The translations under genes were made by a program, and so were the position numbers. Below are positions 20,301 through 29,200 of a stretch of 64,000 bases of DNA, in pieces (the first letter of the stretch is position 1; each line of letters begins with the position of its first letter). The notes under the pieces are model-generated. The model made no database searches and was not told where the DNA came from. It saw only the letters and a program-made list of their open reading frames with translations. The DNA comes from Angiostrongylus vasorum (taxonomy: Eukaryota > Nematoda > Chromadorea > Rhabditida > Metastrongylidae). The stretch spans positions 558,001-622,000 of the forward strand of contig JADANN010000402.1 of the NCBI GenBank assembly GCA_018806985.1. Reading direction: 5' to 3'.

Positions 20301-23112
20301 TGGAGGTGAATGAATGCAAATCTATCGTTTATTCGTTTACAATGACTCGCGGTGGCCTACTGATCTATCGAGCCAGTGCTGCTATCCTCCTGGACAAGTC
20401 TGGTACCGATTCGCCGACCCCAGAAGGATGGAGGGCTTGATGGGGGTGCCAGGATCGATCCCACGTATGTGTTGCAGGGGCTCCTACGACCACTGCGCTT
20501 CATGCACCCCTACATATGTACATATACAAACACATGTATATATACATATGCTGTTTAAAAATTTTTTTTCTGACTCGTCTTCATATCTACGGTGGGGGAT
20601 CCCAGCACTTCTCACATCCGATTCGTTTCCTTGGATCCATTTTCCACGACGGTCTTCCAACTTTTACGTGTAGATTCGGCTGCTGCTTGAGGACTTCGAT
20701 TTTATCTTGAATGTCGTAGAATACTGGACGAGTCGATTTTTCCCTAGAGTCTTTAGATAGCCGGACTGGAGCGTTCGCAATTGGATTGTAGGGACCGATT
20801 TTTTCCCGAACAAGTCCTGTCCCAATTCTTCCGACTCCGAAGGGGTGAGAGGCTTGGTTGGCCCGAAGCGGAATCGAGCTAGAGCCTCGCCCGTTATGAC
20901 TGACGTCACTGCTACTGTGCTGTCCGCCCATATATGTATATAACCCTGGTTCCCGTTCCCTTCCGACTCCTTTCAGGTTATCAGAGTAATATGCATCGTT
21001 AGTTCCCAGCTTAATTAACGGACTTCATCAATCTCCTCAAGAATTCGAAAAGACAATTGTCGAGTTGTTATATACTGCGTCATATCGGAAACCTTTCCAC
21101 ATTACAATTACCACGACATTAACTTTTTCCTCGGTGTGGTCTTGAACTATAAAAGAAAGCAATTTAGAAACTCAGCCAATGATTATTAAAGTGCAGGCCG
21201 AACACGACAGTTAAGAGGGAAACAAATTCACCTCAACGACATCATAATGACACGGTATTCCAGATTGTATGTGGAGGCAAATCGGTTGTCAAGTTTCTTA
21301 TTAAGTGGATAGAATCGAAGTTGTTCACGAATGGAATTCATATCGTAGCACGCCACGCCTATCATACCATTCCATACAAAGACACCTCCTGTTACCATTA
21401 ATGAAGACTCCTGGAATTAATTATAACTTCATCTCTAAGGTTTTTTGTGCAAAAATCATTGAAAACAAAGAATAAACGGTAGTTTATGTTCTAGATTTCC
21501 AACAAAGTGAAGTAATCGCCCACATGACTTTCGTTGCCAAAAATTTTCCATCTACCAGATGAAAGATTGCAATGCGCTAGACCTCGTAATCCTGCCAAAA
21601 CCAGAGTTTTCGCAGTGTTCAAATTCACGGCGGCATACTAGAAAGAAAAAACGAAAGGCACATTGAAATCGCAACTGGAAAACGGAATGAAAGGTAAAGT
21701 TATCACAAATTTCGTACACGTATGGGCCAATTCGAAGCAATATATTCATGCGGAGGATTAAGCGTTGTCCAGACAGCATGAGGAGCACTTGCAACACCTT
21801 CTCGATCTCTTTGCGGACTAATAAAAACCCGAGAACTGCAGAGTAACACCACATGATCTGCATGGTCCATAACTGGATTCCAAAGCGCAGCAGATCTAGC
21901 CATTGGGAAAATCGCCAAGCCATCACTGCGACCTAACCAGATGTGGTATCCTTCAGGTCCCCAATCCACTGAGGTATACGAAACAGCTTGAGTTCCCTCG
22001 CTATCAACGATGGACTCAAGGGAGCACCACGTCTGCGTCCCGAATGGAGTGAATACTGCAAATGTAGGTGGCAACTGAGAAATGCCAGCAAAATCTGCAC
22101 CATTACTCATGGGCGATTTCTTCGAAGACCAGACAGCGACGAAAGCCCCTCCACTGGTTAACACTTTTATATCGGATACGCTACCTACGCGATTTACTAC
22201 ATCTGGACCATTCTGAACTTTAAGTGCAACTCGAAAAGTTTGGACAAGTGAACCATCGGCATCGTCAAGATGATACGCAGCCACATCACCGTTGACGCAA
22301 CCAAATGTTAGTAAACGAAATTTGTGGTTAACATCAGTGCAAGCTGCATCCTTCATGTGGAGTGCCCACACTCCAAGAATGCTATTTGGGTGGAACTGTG
22401 AGTCCGTAGATGTCAGAAGAGCTGCACGACCGTCTGAAAGGACGATGCAGTATCCACCAACAAGGGGAGCGTACACGGCGTCAACCACGTGTGCGGCATG
22501 GTATGTAACATATTCAGGTTTTGATTGCAGTTGATCGTGTGCAAATGGCACAGCTGACAGCTTTATCGAATAGTCTGCACGAACTTGACCTCCCCATGAT
22601 ATATGGTGAATAAATCCATTTCGTAAGCAAACAAACAGTTCCTCTCTCAGAGGAACACAGCATGCAGCTGAAGCTGCCAGATTGACAACAACAGATGGAA
22701 ATAAGGATAGAGAAGGACGAGGCCCATGAAGGAACAGTTCTTGCGAGGTACGACGAAGTTTGACGTCAGGAGGGTCAATGAGATTGTAGCAGTTCTCACC
22801 CGACATGTTTACTCGATAAATCAACAAATTGTTACGAGAGGTCGTGATTACAATATTAGAAGAATCATAATTCCAGTAAGCTTTATTCAATGTACCCCTT
22901 TCAATGACATCCCCGGCTGATATCCTCAAAGTACAGAGTAGAAGGTGAGGATGAGAGAGCCAGATGTATATGCAGTCTGATGTGATCACAGCTATGAAAT
23001 TCTTCTCTCTGTTCGAGGCAATGCACTTGACAGCACGATGTTCTCGAAGATCTCCATCTTCGCCGGGCACAGGCAAACGGAATTTCGTCTCGCGATCGAC
23101 CGGAATATACAT
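5373..23112 (-). CDS. RIC1: RIC1, Rab6/Ypt6 guanine-nucleotide exchange factor subunit (about 19 exons)
   Basis: RIC1 pairs with RGP1 at the Golgi to activate Rab6. Exons, 5' to 3' on the minus strand: 23112-21718, 21637-21524, 21410-21232, 19957-19770, 19694-19579, 18574-18440, 18367-18262, 18181-18072, 15533-15368, 10918-10776, 10504-10305, 10227-10041, 9898-9775, 9706-9291, 8602-8547 (tentative), 8498-8394, 8304-8189, 8110-7974, 5703-5373. Nearly all junction phases agree. The first 465 residues form the WD40-like propeller. Family signatures include NWPIR at the end of exon 1, [46 protein letters not shown] and [10 protein letters not shown]. The total is about 1440 residues, close to the vertebrate protein (about 1420). 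The start is the only ATG that opens the propeller. The T6 run at 9699-9704 puts exon 14 one base out of frame. The predicted protein ends in CVVM, a CaaX-type motif. Identity is very sure; the 8547-8602 exon is uncertain. Confidence 0.95.
5704..7973 (-). other. Last intron of RIC1 (2.3 kb)
   Basis: The flanking exons join in phase (TG plus T gives Cys). No SINE is recognisable here, unlike the other long RIC1 introns. A short acidic open frame on the plus strand (6100-6243) has no support. Confidence 0.7.
8660..8905 (+). repeat. Family D SINE, partial
   Basis: B-box-like GGTTCGACCCG, then the D tail (GAGAATCGACTCCAC, CATTCTACGACATT, CTCGAGCAGCAACCG, GTGCTGGAATCCGCA). The central block is mostly missing. 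Confidence 0.65.
11125..11310 (-). repeat. Family B SINE, minus strand
   Basis: The reverse complement carries CGCATGGTGTGGTGG (A-box region), GCGTTCGTTCCCCACCGCAG (B-box region), then the downstream GCGATTATCTCAGAATCATC. Confidence 0.75.
11886..12165 (+). repeat. Family A SINE, full length
   Basis: Head GCGCGCCTGTGGCGCAGTGG, B box GGGATCGATCC, central block and A tail are all present, in the RIC1 intron between exons 9 and 10. Confidence 0.85.
13015..13275 (-). repeat. Family A SINE, minus strand
   Basis: The reverse complement shows the tail (GATTGGTCAACCCCGAGAGC) at the low coordinate and the tRNA-like head with the CGCGCCC complement at about 13265. Moderately diverged. Confidence 0.8.
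13434..13728 (+). repeat. Family A SINE, diverged
   Basis: Head GGACGCGAGTAGCACGGTGG, central block with GTGCTACCAGACTTACC, tail GATTGATCAATGCCGAGAGG. Older than its neighbours by the number of changes. Confidence 0.75.
14226..14365. repeat. 60-bp tandem repeat, 2.3 units
   Basis: Units at 14226-14285 and 14286-14345, plus the start of a third. Each begins GTAAAACTTTTCAAA (third unit GCAAACCTTTTCAAA) and runs through CCATGACC to CGATCTGAT. It lies just upstream of the TATA box of the SL1-bearing element and may be its U3 enhancer region. Confidence 0.85.
14481..14640. repeat. 52-bp tandem repeat, about 3 units
   Basis: Units beginning TCATGTCATA start at 14481, 14533 and 14585, with a fourth start at 14637. 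They lie between the TATA box and the SL1 sequence. Repeats directly adjoin one another without spacers, so this is not a CRISPR array. Confidence 0.9.
14750..14771 (+). other. Perfect 22-nt nematode SL1 spliced-leader sequence, embedded in a repeat element
   Basis: All 22 bases match the nematode SL1 leader exon (starts GGTTTAATTA, ends AGTTTGAG). The next two bases are GT, as at the SL RNA splice donor. The following sequence lacks the SL RNA intron (no GTAAAC start, no Sm site such as AATTTTTGG within about 100 bases), so it is not a normal SL RNA gene. Confidence 0.95.
15093..15295 (+). repeat. Family B SINE
   Basis: CGTTGACGGATGATTGC, CGCATGGTGTGGTGGTGAAC, then GCGGTCCGGAAGCTTTGC and AAATATCTCAGCATCATTGC. 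It ends close to the RIC1 exon at 15368. Confidence 0.8.
15741..15898 (+). repeat. Family A SINE with internal deletion
   Basis: Head and tail are intact but about 125 central bases are missing. The junction follows GGGGTCG, and GTCG also precedes the tail segment in full copies, so a microhomology deletion is likely. Confidence 0.8.
16318..16555 (+). repeat. Family C repeat, 5' part
   Basis: GATGGCCCTTCCTCACTGG, CAGCATAATTTCCACTGTTC, GTCACGAGG-like junctions and GCGACTAGCTTGATACTAAG; truncated after the GGTGGCG word. Confidence 0.7.
16630..16745 (-). repeat. Family B SINE fragment, left arm of an inverted pair
   Basis: Complement of the 3' half (TTTGCAAAACTCCGGACCGC). The plus-strand copy follows within about 20 bases. 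Confidence 0.75.
16762..17010 (+). repeat. Family B SINE, near full length
   Basis: CGCTAACGGGTGATTGCTGA, GCATGGTGTGGTGGTGAACG, CACCGCAGACACCTGCGGTC, then a 3' end with CCCTGCCGTGAAAATTG and GTAGGCAG. Good reference copy. Confidence 0.85.
17085..17205 (+). repeat. Family D SINE, 5' part
   Basis: GGTGCTGGTTCGACCCC then the central block (CACCAATCCTCTCATCTC to GGACTTATCCGGG), cut off just after it. Confidence 0.65.
17240..17870 (+). mobile_element. Second, diverged LTR-like element related to the SL1-bearing one
   Basis: It shows the same order as 14200-14900: imperfect repeats of about 55-60 bp (17257-17420, words like AAGCCTTTGT), TATAAAA at 17496-17502, an SL1-like remnant at about 17692-17715 (TTACAACCCAAATTCGAG), then CCCGCGTGGC with a following stretch alignable by eye. 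It lies antisense in the neighbouring RIC1 intron. The boundaries are approximate. Confidence 0.45.
19062..19330 (+). repeat. Family A SINE
   Basis: Head GGGCGCGTGTGGCGGCAGTG, B box GAATCGATCCCC, full central block and tail ending GATCAACGCCGAGAGC. It lies in a RIC1 intron. Confidence 0.85.
20232..20515 (-). repeat. Family A SINE, minus strand
   Basis: The reverse-complement tail is at 20232 and the head near 20500. The open frames across it are SINE-derived. Confidence 0.8.
20590..20935 (-). repeat. Family D SINE, full length
   Basis: The reverse complement reads head GGCGGACAGCACAGTAG, B-box-like GCTCGATTCCGC, central block (CCAACCAAGCCTCTCACC to AGGACTTGTTCGGG), and the D tail ending GAAGTGCTGGGATCC. 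Confidence 0.75.
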
Positions 23113-23878
23113 TGCCTGGTAAAGAAATCAAAGCATTTCAGATGAATGTGAAGAGAAATTTTTGGAGAACTAGGGCATTGACTGTTAATAAACTGAGTAG
23201 ATATAGGAATTCCTGGAAGAAAACGGCTTTACTTTGGAACAGAAAAAGAACAAACTAGTCAAAGATGGTCTACTGATAGACAGAAAAAGAGAAAGAAAAA
23301 GAAAGGGAAAAAGCGGAAGAGGGTCAAGAAGAAGCTAGTATAAAAAACTTTATGCTACTACATGATTGAGTACCATAATATGGTAAGAAATAAAGGAAAT
23401 TCCACTTCATTTGCTTAAGATATCAGATCTGGCAACTTGTTTTCGCTCAGGGAATCGAATGAATAATGAGAAAGCCGAAATAACAAAGGTCAAAGGTCAA
23501 ATAACTAGTACCCTGGCGACTTCTGGGAGGTCGTGTTGCAATATTTACACGATAATATCTTAGCAACTAGTGAAAAAAGTCTCGGACAAATTAGCTACAG
23601 AAACCTGTTAATGAATGGCGATGTCGTGTTCATGCTATAGGACGCAATTACGGTGCTGACACACTTAGATGAATTTTCTGTCGCATTAATTAAATGTTGC
23701 GACAACGTGTCTTTGTTTTAGTTTGGAACTTCCATTAATATCGTAGATATTCTTCTGTTCTCAGACTATAGGCACGTAGCGTACTGACTACAGGAGAGCA
23801 GTGGCACTGCTGTCTGTTCTTCTTCAGCACCTTAGTCCTCGCATGGTTTCCTGTTTTATCTGATGAATGGAATTGAGA
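23113..23878. other. RIC1 upstream region
   Basis: AT-rich with an AG-rich patch near 23280-23330. Likely holds the RIC1 promoter, though no core motif stands out. Confidence 0.4.
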
Positions 23879-24275
23879 GTATATACTTGCTTGGATACTC
23901 GGATGGCCCGTATTCGCAGGTTGTGCGGGACCCAGCATAATTTCCATTTCTTTGGAGGTTTGCTGGTTAAGCCATTGTGGTGCCCCCGGTTTCTCGAGGT
24001 CAGCCTGGCCAAAGTCTGCCCCAGGTCGTCACCACGACAGGCAGTCGCAGCCCTTGTGGATCGGGGGGTGATTTGCCACCATGCGACTATTTTGATACCA
24101 GGGCGATGGTGGATCCTAGTATCGATTCACTCTCAGCTGGGCTCCGTGATAGAAACGCCGGATACCTCAGCCTGGGAGATCCTGCTGGGAGGATGAATTT
24201 CCCGGTTGTACATACCAGTCCGACACACAGGAACACCCTCCCAGCCATGATGAGTCGGTAAACCGGTGGGAGGTG
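23879..24275 (+). repeat. Family C repeat, full length
   Basis: From CTTGGATACTCGGATGGCCC to CGGTAAACCGGTGGGAGGT. It contains CAGCCTGGCCAAAGTCTGCC and TTGCCACCATGCGACT. No tRNA head, terminal repeat or long ORF was recognised. Confidence 0.8.
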
Positions 24276-24780
24276 AAGAGTAGTTACAACTTTTAGTTGT
24301 AGATAGTGATGGCCCACATGTCCCACAGATATGTCGAACTCTGTTGGTGTAACATTTTTTTAGAAAAACCTGTTGTTTCAATCTTTTGGACCTTTGCACA
24401 CCATCGGTGTTCGCACAAAGTACATTCTAATTTCAGGAATATTCGGAATTTCAGGAAGTCATAAGAATCGCTTTTGTTCCTTTCTGTCTTTAAGTTTTCC
24501 ATAGCATATAAGATATCGAGTCTGGCTTGCTGTTAGGTTCTATTTTTAAAAAAAGTTCTCTTAGGGAGTTATGTGAAATTCCAATTGCCGATGGCTTCTT
24601 TTGACTTGCATATCGGTAGTTTACACCGGAGAGTAACCGTTGAGGAAAAGAGTAGTTTATGGAGATTCTCATTCGCTCTTGTGGTCTCTTTTACAATGTT
24701 TACAAAGATCGCTGCCGAACTGCCTGTGTGAGTCTCATTGTAGTCACACTATCGCAATTTTTTTCTACAACAGTTGATAT

Positions 24781-25055
24781 GGGCGGATGAGCGCAGTGGC
24801 TCGGAGCACCCTGGAATACACATGGGATCGATCCTCGCGTCCCAGTCTCAGCAAGCCATGCGAATCTCCGGGGTCGGCAAATTGATACCAGACTTGCCTG
24901 GGAAGATGGCAGTGCTGGCTCGATACATTGGTATACCACCACGAGTCATTGTAAAGGTCAGATATGCATTCAATCACCTCTAACGGTGCTTAATGAAGTC
25001 GAATGCGCGGTGGATCTCTCGAAGATTGATCAACGCTGAAAGCTTTGCCCTTTTA
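24781..25055 (+). repeat. Family A SINE
   Basis: Head GGGCGGATGAGCGCAGTGGC, B box GGATCGATCC, complete central block and tail. Lies between RIC1 and TRAIP. Confidence 0.85.
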
Positions 25056-25077
25056 TTTATTTTATTACAATAATTGA

Positions 25078-25395
25078 TAGTGGCGGTCTAACCTACCGAG
25101 ATGCTGGCTCGGCCCTGCACAGGGCCCACCAATCCCCCTCATTCTTCGGGGTTCGAAAAAGTGATGCTAAACTGACTTGTCATGGACAAGCTCATTCGCT
25201 CTAATCTACGTGACAACGTCCTTGCATAGCTATCCCAGGAGTCCAGTGAGATTCGACTTGTCCAGCATTCAAGGACGAGGAAAAATTCTCAAGCAGCAGT
25301 CGAACGTACATTCAAAGGAAAGGTTGAAGGCCTTCGTGAATGGTGGATACGAGGAAGCGGATCGAATGCAAGAGGTTCTGGGATCCGCACCTAGT
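25078..25395 (+). repeat. Family D SINE
   Basis: Central block (CACCAATCCCCCTCATTC) followed by the D tail (CGACTTGTCCAGCATTCAAG, CTCAAGCAGCAGTCG, GGTTCTGGGATCCGCA). It abuts an inverted family C repeat. Confidence 0.7.
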
Positions 25396-25439
25396 GACAT
25401 ATGTGGTGTTGGGTCGTATAATCTTATTAATAAAGAACA

Positions 25440-25835
25440 GTTGTCGTCCAAACGGTTTACCGCCTCATCATGGCTGAGAGGTGTTCCTGGGTGTCGTCGG
25501 TCTGTGATGCATAGCGAGGGGGTTCATCCGCCCGCCAGGGCCTCCCAAGGTGAGAGGGAGTCCGGCGTTTCCATGAGGAAGCCCAGCTAAGAGTAAAGCA
25601 ATACGAGGATTCACCACCGTCCTTGTACCAAACAAGTCGCATGGTGGCAAATATTCCGCTGATCCACAAGGGTGGCGAGTGCCTGTGGTGGTGACGACCT
25701 GTGGCAGTCTTCGGCCAGGCTGACCTCGGGGCTCCAAGGAACCACAATGGCTAAATCAGCAACATTCCAATAGAATGGAAATTATGATGGGGCCCGCATA
25801 ACTAGTGGAGACGGACCGTCTAAGTATCGAAGTGT
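25440..25835 (-). repeat. Family C repeat, minus strand
   Basis: Begins with the complement of the 3' end (AACGGTTTACCGCCTCATCA) and ends near 25835 at the complement of the 5' end. Adjoins a family D SINE. Confidence 0.8.
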
Positions 25836-26206
25836 CCTTTGCAAATAAATCTGGTTAAAGTACAGAGAGCCGAGGAAGTTCGAGAGCTTTGTTGGTATTT
25901 CATTTATTTGCTAACAAAGTGGGAAGTGAAAATCGGTTTACAATTAGTTGACATTGTTACGGGTACCGGGCTAGCTACCATCGTTTGCTAAGTAGACTAA
26001 GACTACTCCAAGTCATTTTCTACCGTAAATCCTCTAAGATTAACTAAAAGTGGCACTAACAATTCGACGGAACCTGTTTCAGATGCCATATATACCGAAG
26101 ATAACAAGCAAATCTTATTGTCCACTATGGTTCCTCTTAGTTATCAATAGCTCTTCTTACTAGAAATTGATTTCAAGCTGTGAAATATTTAAAGATAAGA
26201 AAGCTG

Positions 26207-29200
26207 ATGAGCGTTGGTCGTGGAAGATGCGTCATTTGCACATCCATGTTTTTCTCCCACAATATCGCTGCTCTGCATTGTGGCCATACATTCCACTATG
26301 TATGTATCAGTAAATGGGTTCAGGTATGAAAAGTTACTGAGAATCCTCAAATTATACTGTTTGTTTCTTCACACTGCTAGGTTACAGCGCTCGAAAACAT
26401 GTCCAATCTGCAGAGTTCGAACAGCGGAGAGACAAATTATTCAGCATTTGTATTTCGATAGCGCTGATGAGTTGGGTGTAACACAGCTAGGATATGCTGA
26501 TGCCGCCCAGGTAAGGGTTATGTTGTAAGTGCTATATGTTTGCTTTTCGTTTCAGGTCTTATCTTTTGTTTTACCCTTATGAGCTTAACGCCTTAGTGTG
26601 GCGAGAATGTTTTTTCTGCATATTGGTTTGCGAAGTGGGCGCGTAGCGCAATGGTCGGAGGCGCGCTGCATTACACATGGGATCTCCCCCTCTGGCCCAC
26701 CAAGCCTTCCATCCATCCGGGTTTGGCAAATTGATACCAGACTCGTCAGCGAGGATAGCCTCACTGGCTCGCTACATCCGAAGGTCACCGCAAGTTATCG
26801 TAAAAGCCAGATATGCATACACTCACCACCAACTATGCTTAATGAAGTCGGATGCATGGTACATCCGTCAGGGGATTGGTCAACGCCGAGGGCTTCATCA
26901 GCTTCAAAGTGATTATTAAAAAATTTATTAAAAAATGATGATGATTGCTTCCCACCACAACTAGGTTATTCTTCTACTCATTTACTTCGTATAATCCGTC
27001 TTCTCATCTATGGTGCTCATCCCAGTTTCCTTGCGTTCGACTGGTTTCCTCACCTCTTCCTGTGCTTAATGAAATCGAATACATGGCACATCCCTCAGGG
27101 ATTGATCAACTTTTAAAGTTTTAGCTTTAGCATGCGATGATCGACAGTGGGTTCGTCACATGGTAAAGTCATCAAATTTGAAATGTCCGATATTTCCATC
27201 TAGAGGTATAGCTAAGAGTAAACTTCAGCTGGGAATGGGCTCCTCCATTTTGAAGAGAACTAACCATTCGTCGGCAGTATCTGCCGTGTATGGATCGGAG
27301 ACTGCCTGTAATGAGTAACTTTGAGGACTCTGCTACACCTTCCTCTACACTCCAAGAAATAGTCTTGATCAATGTAACAAAGTACTATTTGAGCAGAAAT
27401 TCTTTAGGGCCTTTACTATTCTCGTGAAGACAGACTGTTGAAGTTTTATGCTCTTCTTATTTAGCTGGGTTTTATATTGTCTGGAAGTAGGTGAAGAGAA
27501 AACCCATGTGGAAGTTATTATTTGAAGCTGTTTTATACTTTTTTTCTACTTTAGCAAAGGTATTATAGATCGAAGCACTATCTGTTGCGTTAGAAAAGGA
27601 GAAAAATGCTGGTCTAGAAGCGCAAGAAGAAGTACTCAAGCTCAGAGACTCTGTCGCCAGTCTTCAAGCAGAGGTTCATAGTTTATTGAATGTTACAAAG
27701 CGGTCCTGTTGTAGTAGTGCTATTCAGGCTATTAAGTTAGCTTTCGCTGTTATTGTCCTACGAAGTCAGTTTTGCTGTTAACCATTCTATTTAGTTAGAC
27801 AGTGAGAAGAAACGTGTTCGGGAGAAAATTTCTTCATTGGAAGCCCGAAATGGTCAGCTCGAGATGATGATGGTTGATCAGCAAGAACTTCAGAAGACTC
27901 TCAAAACAGTAATCAAACGGTTACATGCATGTGAATTGTAAGTCTATATGATTGTACAACTAATCCGTTGTAACAGTATGGTTTTTGACTGAAGCCTCAG
28001 CTTAACTAAGTTCGTTGCCAATGTGGCCTTTGCAAGTCAATTCTGTTGACGGATGATTGCTGATAGCACTGGTAGGTAGAAAAGTAGCTGAGAGACAGGC
28101 GATAAGAAAGGCCTGCATAGTGTATTAGTAAATGAGCTTTAGCCCCCGGAAAGAGTAATATCGTGTTCAAACCCCACCGCAGGCATCAGCGCCCCGGAGT
28201 TTTGCAAAAATCTCAGCATCATTGTGGTTGATTTCGCACAATACCATCCCGTGAAGACTGCAGTAGGCAGTAAGTAGAAGAGTTAAAAGTATGGTTTTCC
28301 TTAAGGAGTCTTTTTAATCGTAGTGGTTATAAAAATTCAATCTCCAAGCAAACTTTCAGCTATAAGTTTATAACTACTGCGAAGGACGATAGTGCTCTTG
28401 ACAAGTATGTTGGGGATCATGGAGGAGTGGATGTTGGACAATTTTTAAACTTATTGAGAAAGCAACTAGACGAAGCACGAAAACTGCAGGAAAGGCTAAC
28501 TAATGACTTGCGTTTCGAGAGAGAGTTGGTTCGTGCACTAAAGAAAAAGGAATGCAAGCTTAAGAACATCGTCAAGGTTCTACATCAAGAACTTAAAGAC
28601 GTGCGTATTGCTTCCCATATGGACGCATCGTCACCTTTTAATCCCAAACTGAGTAGCCTAGTACTTGAGCAAAGGTTAGTTGCTTGGGAGTTCCTAACGT
28701 ACCTTTTTTTTTGGGCTTTTTTGAGCCCATTACATCATTTTCGAACAGTTATCTAATTAACTGCGACTGTTGCTGCCATCGTGAAGGAGTTCTAGTCGCA
28801 ACTCATTAAGTGTTTCTACGAGCCATAAACCTGGAAGCGCCTTATACGGTTGTCTCGGCTTTTAAGAAAACTACGCTCTACTGTTATTCAGGATGTGGCT
28901 GCGAAGTAAATACGACCACTAGAACCGCGCATGCGAACCCAACCACCACAACGGATGATGGTTTCTAGATAAGGAAGTGTAAGGATGAAGCGACGGGATA
29001 AAAAAGAAGGGTAAAGCTCTCGGCGTTGTTCAATCCCTGAGAGATGCGCCATGCATCCGATTTTAGTAAGCATCGTTGGAGGTGACTGAATGCATATCTG
29101 GCCTTTACAATGACTGACGGTGGCCTACCGATGTATCGAGCCAGTGCTGCAATCGTCCCAGACAAGTCTAGTACCAGTTTGCCTACCACCGAGGGATAGA

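Noticed and set aside
20314..20930. Several open frames of 60-119 codons
   Set aside because: They fall wholly in family A and D SINE copies.
21060..21175. Candidate extra RIC1 exon
   Set aside because: No frame fits the phase left by exon 3, while 19957-19770 continues the protein correctly.
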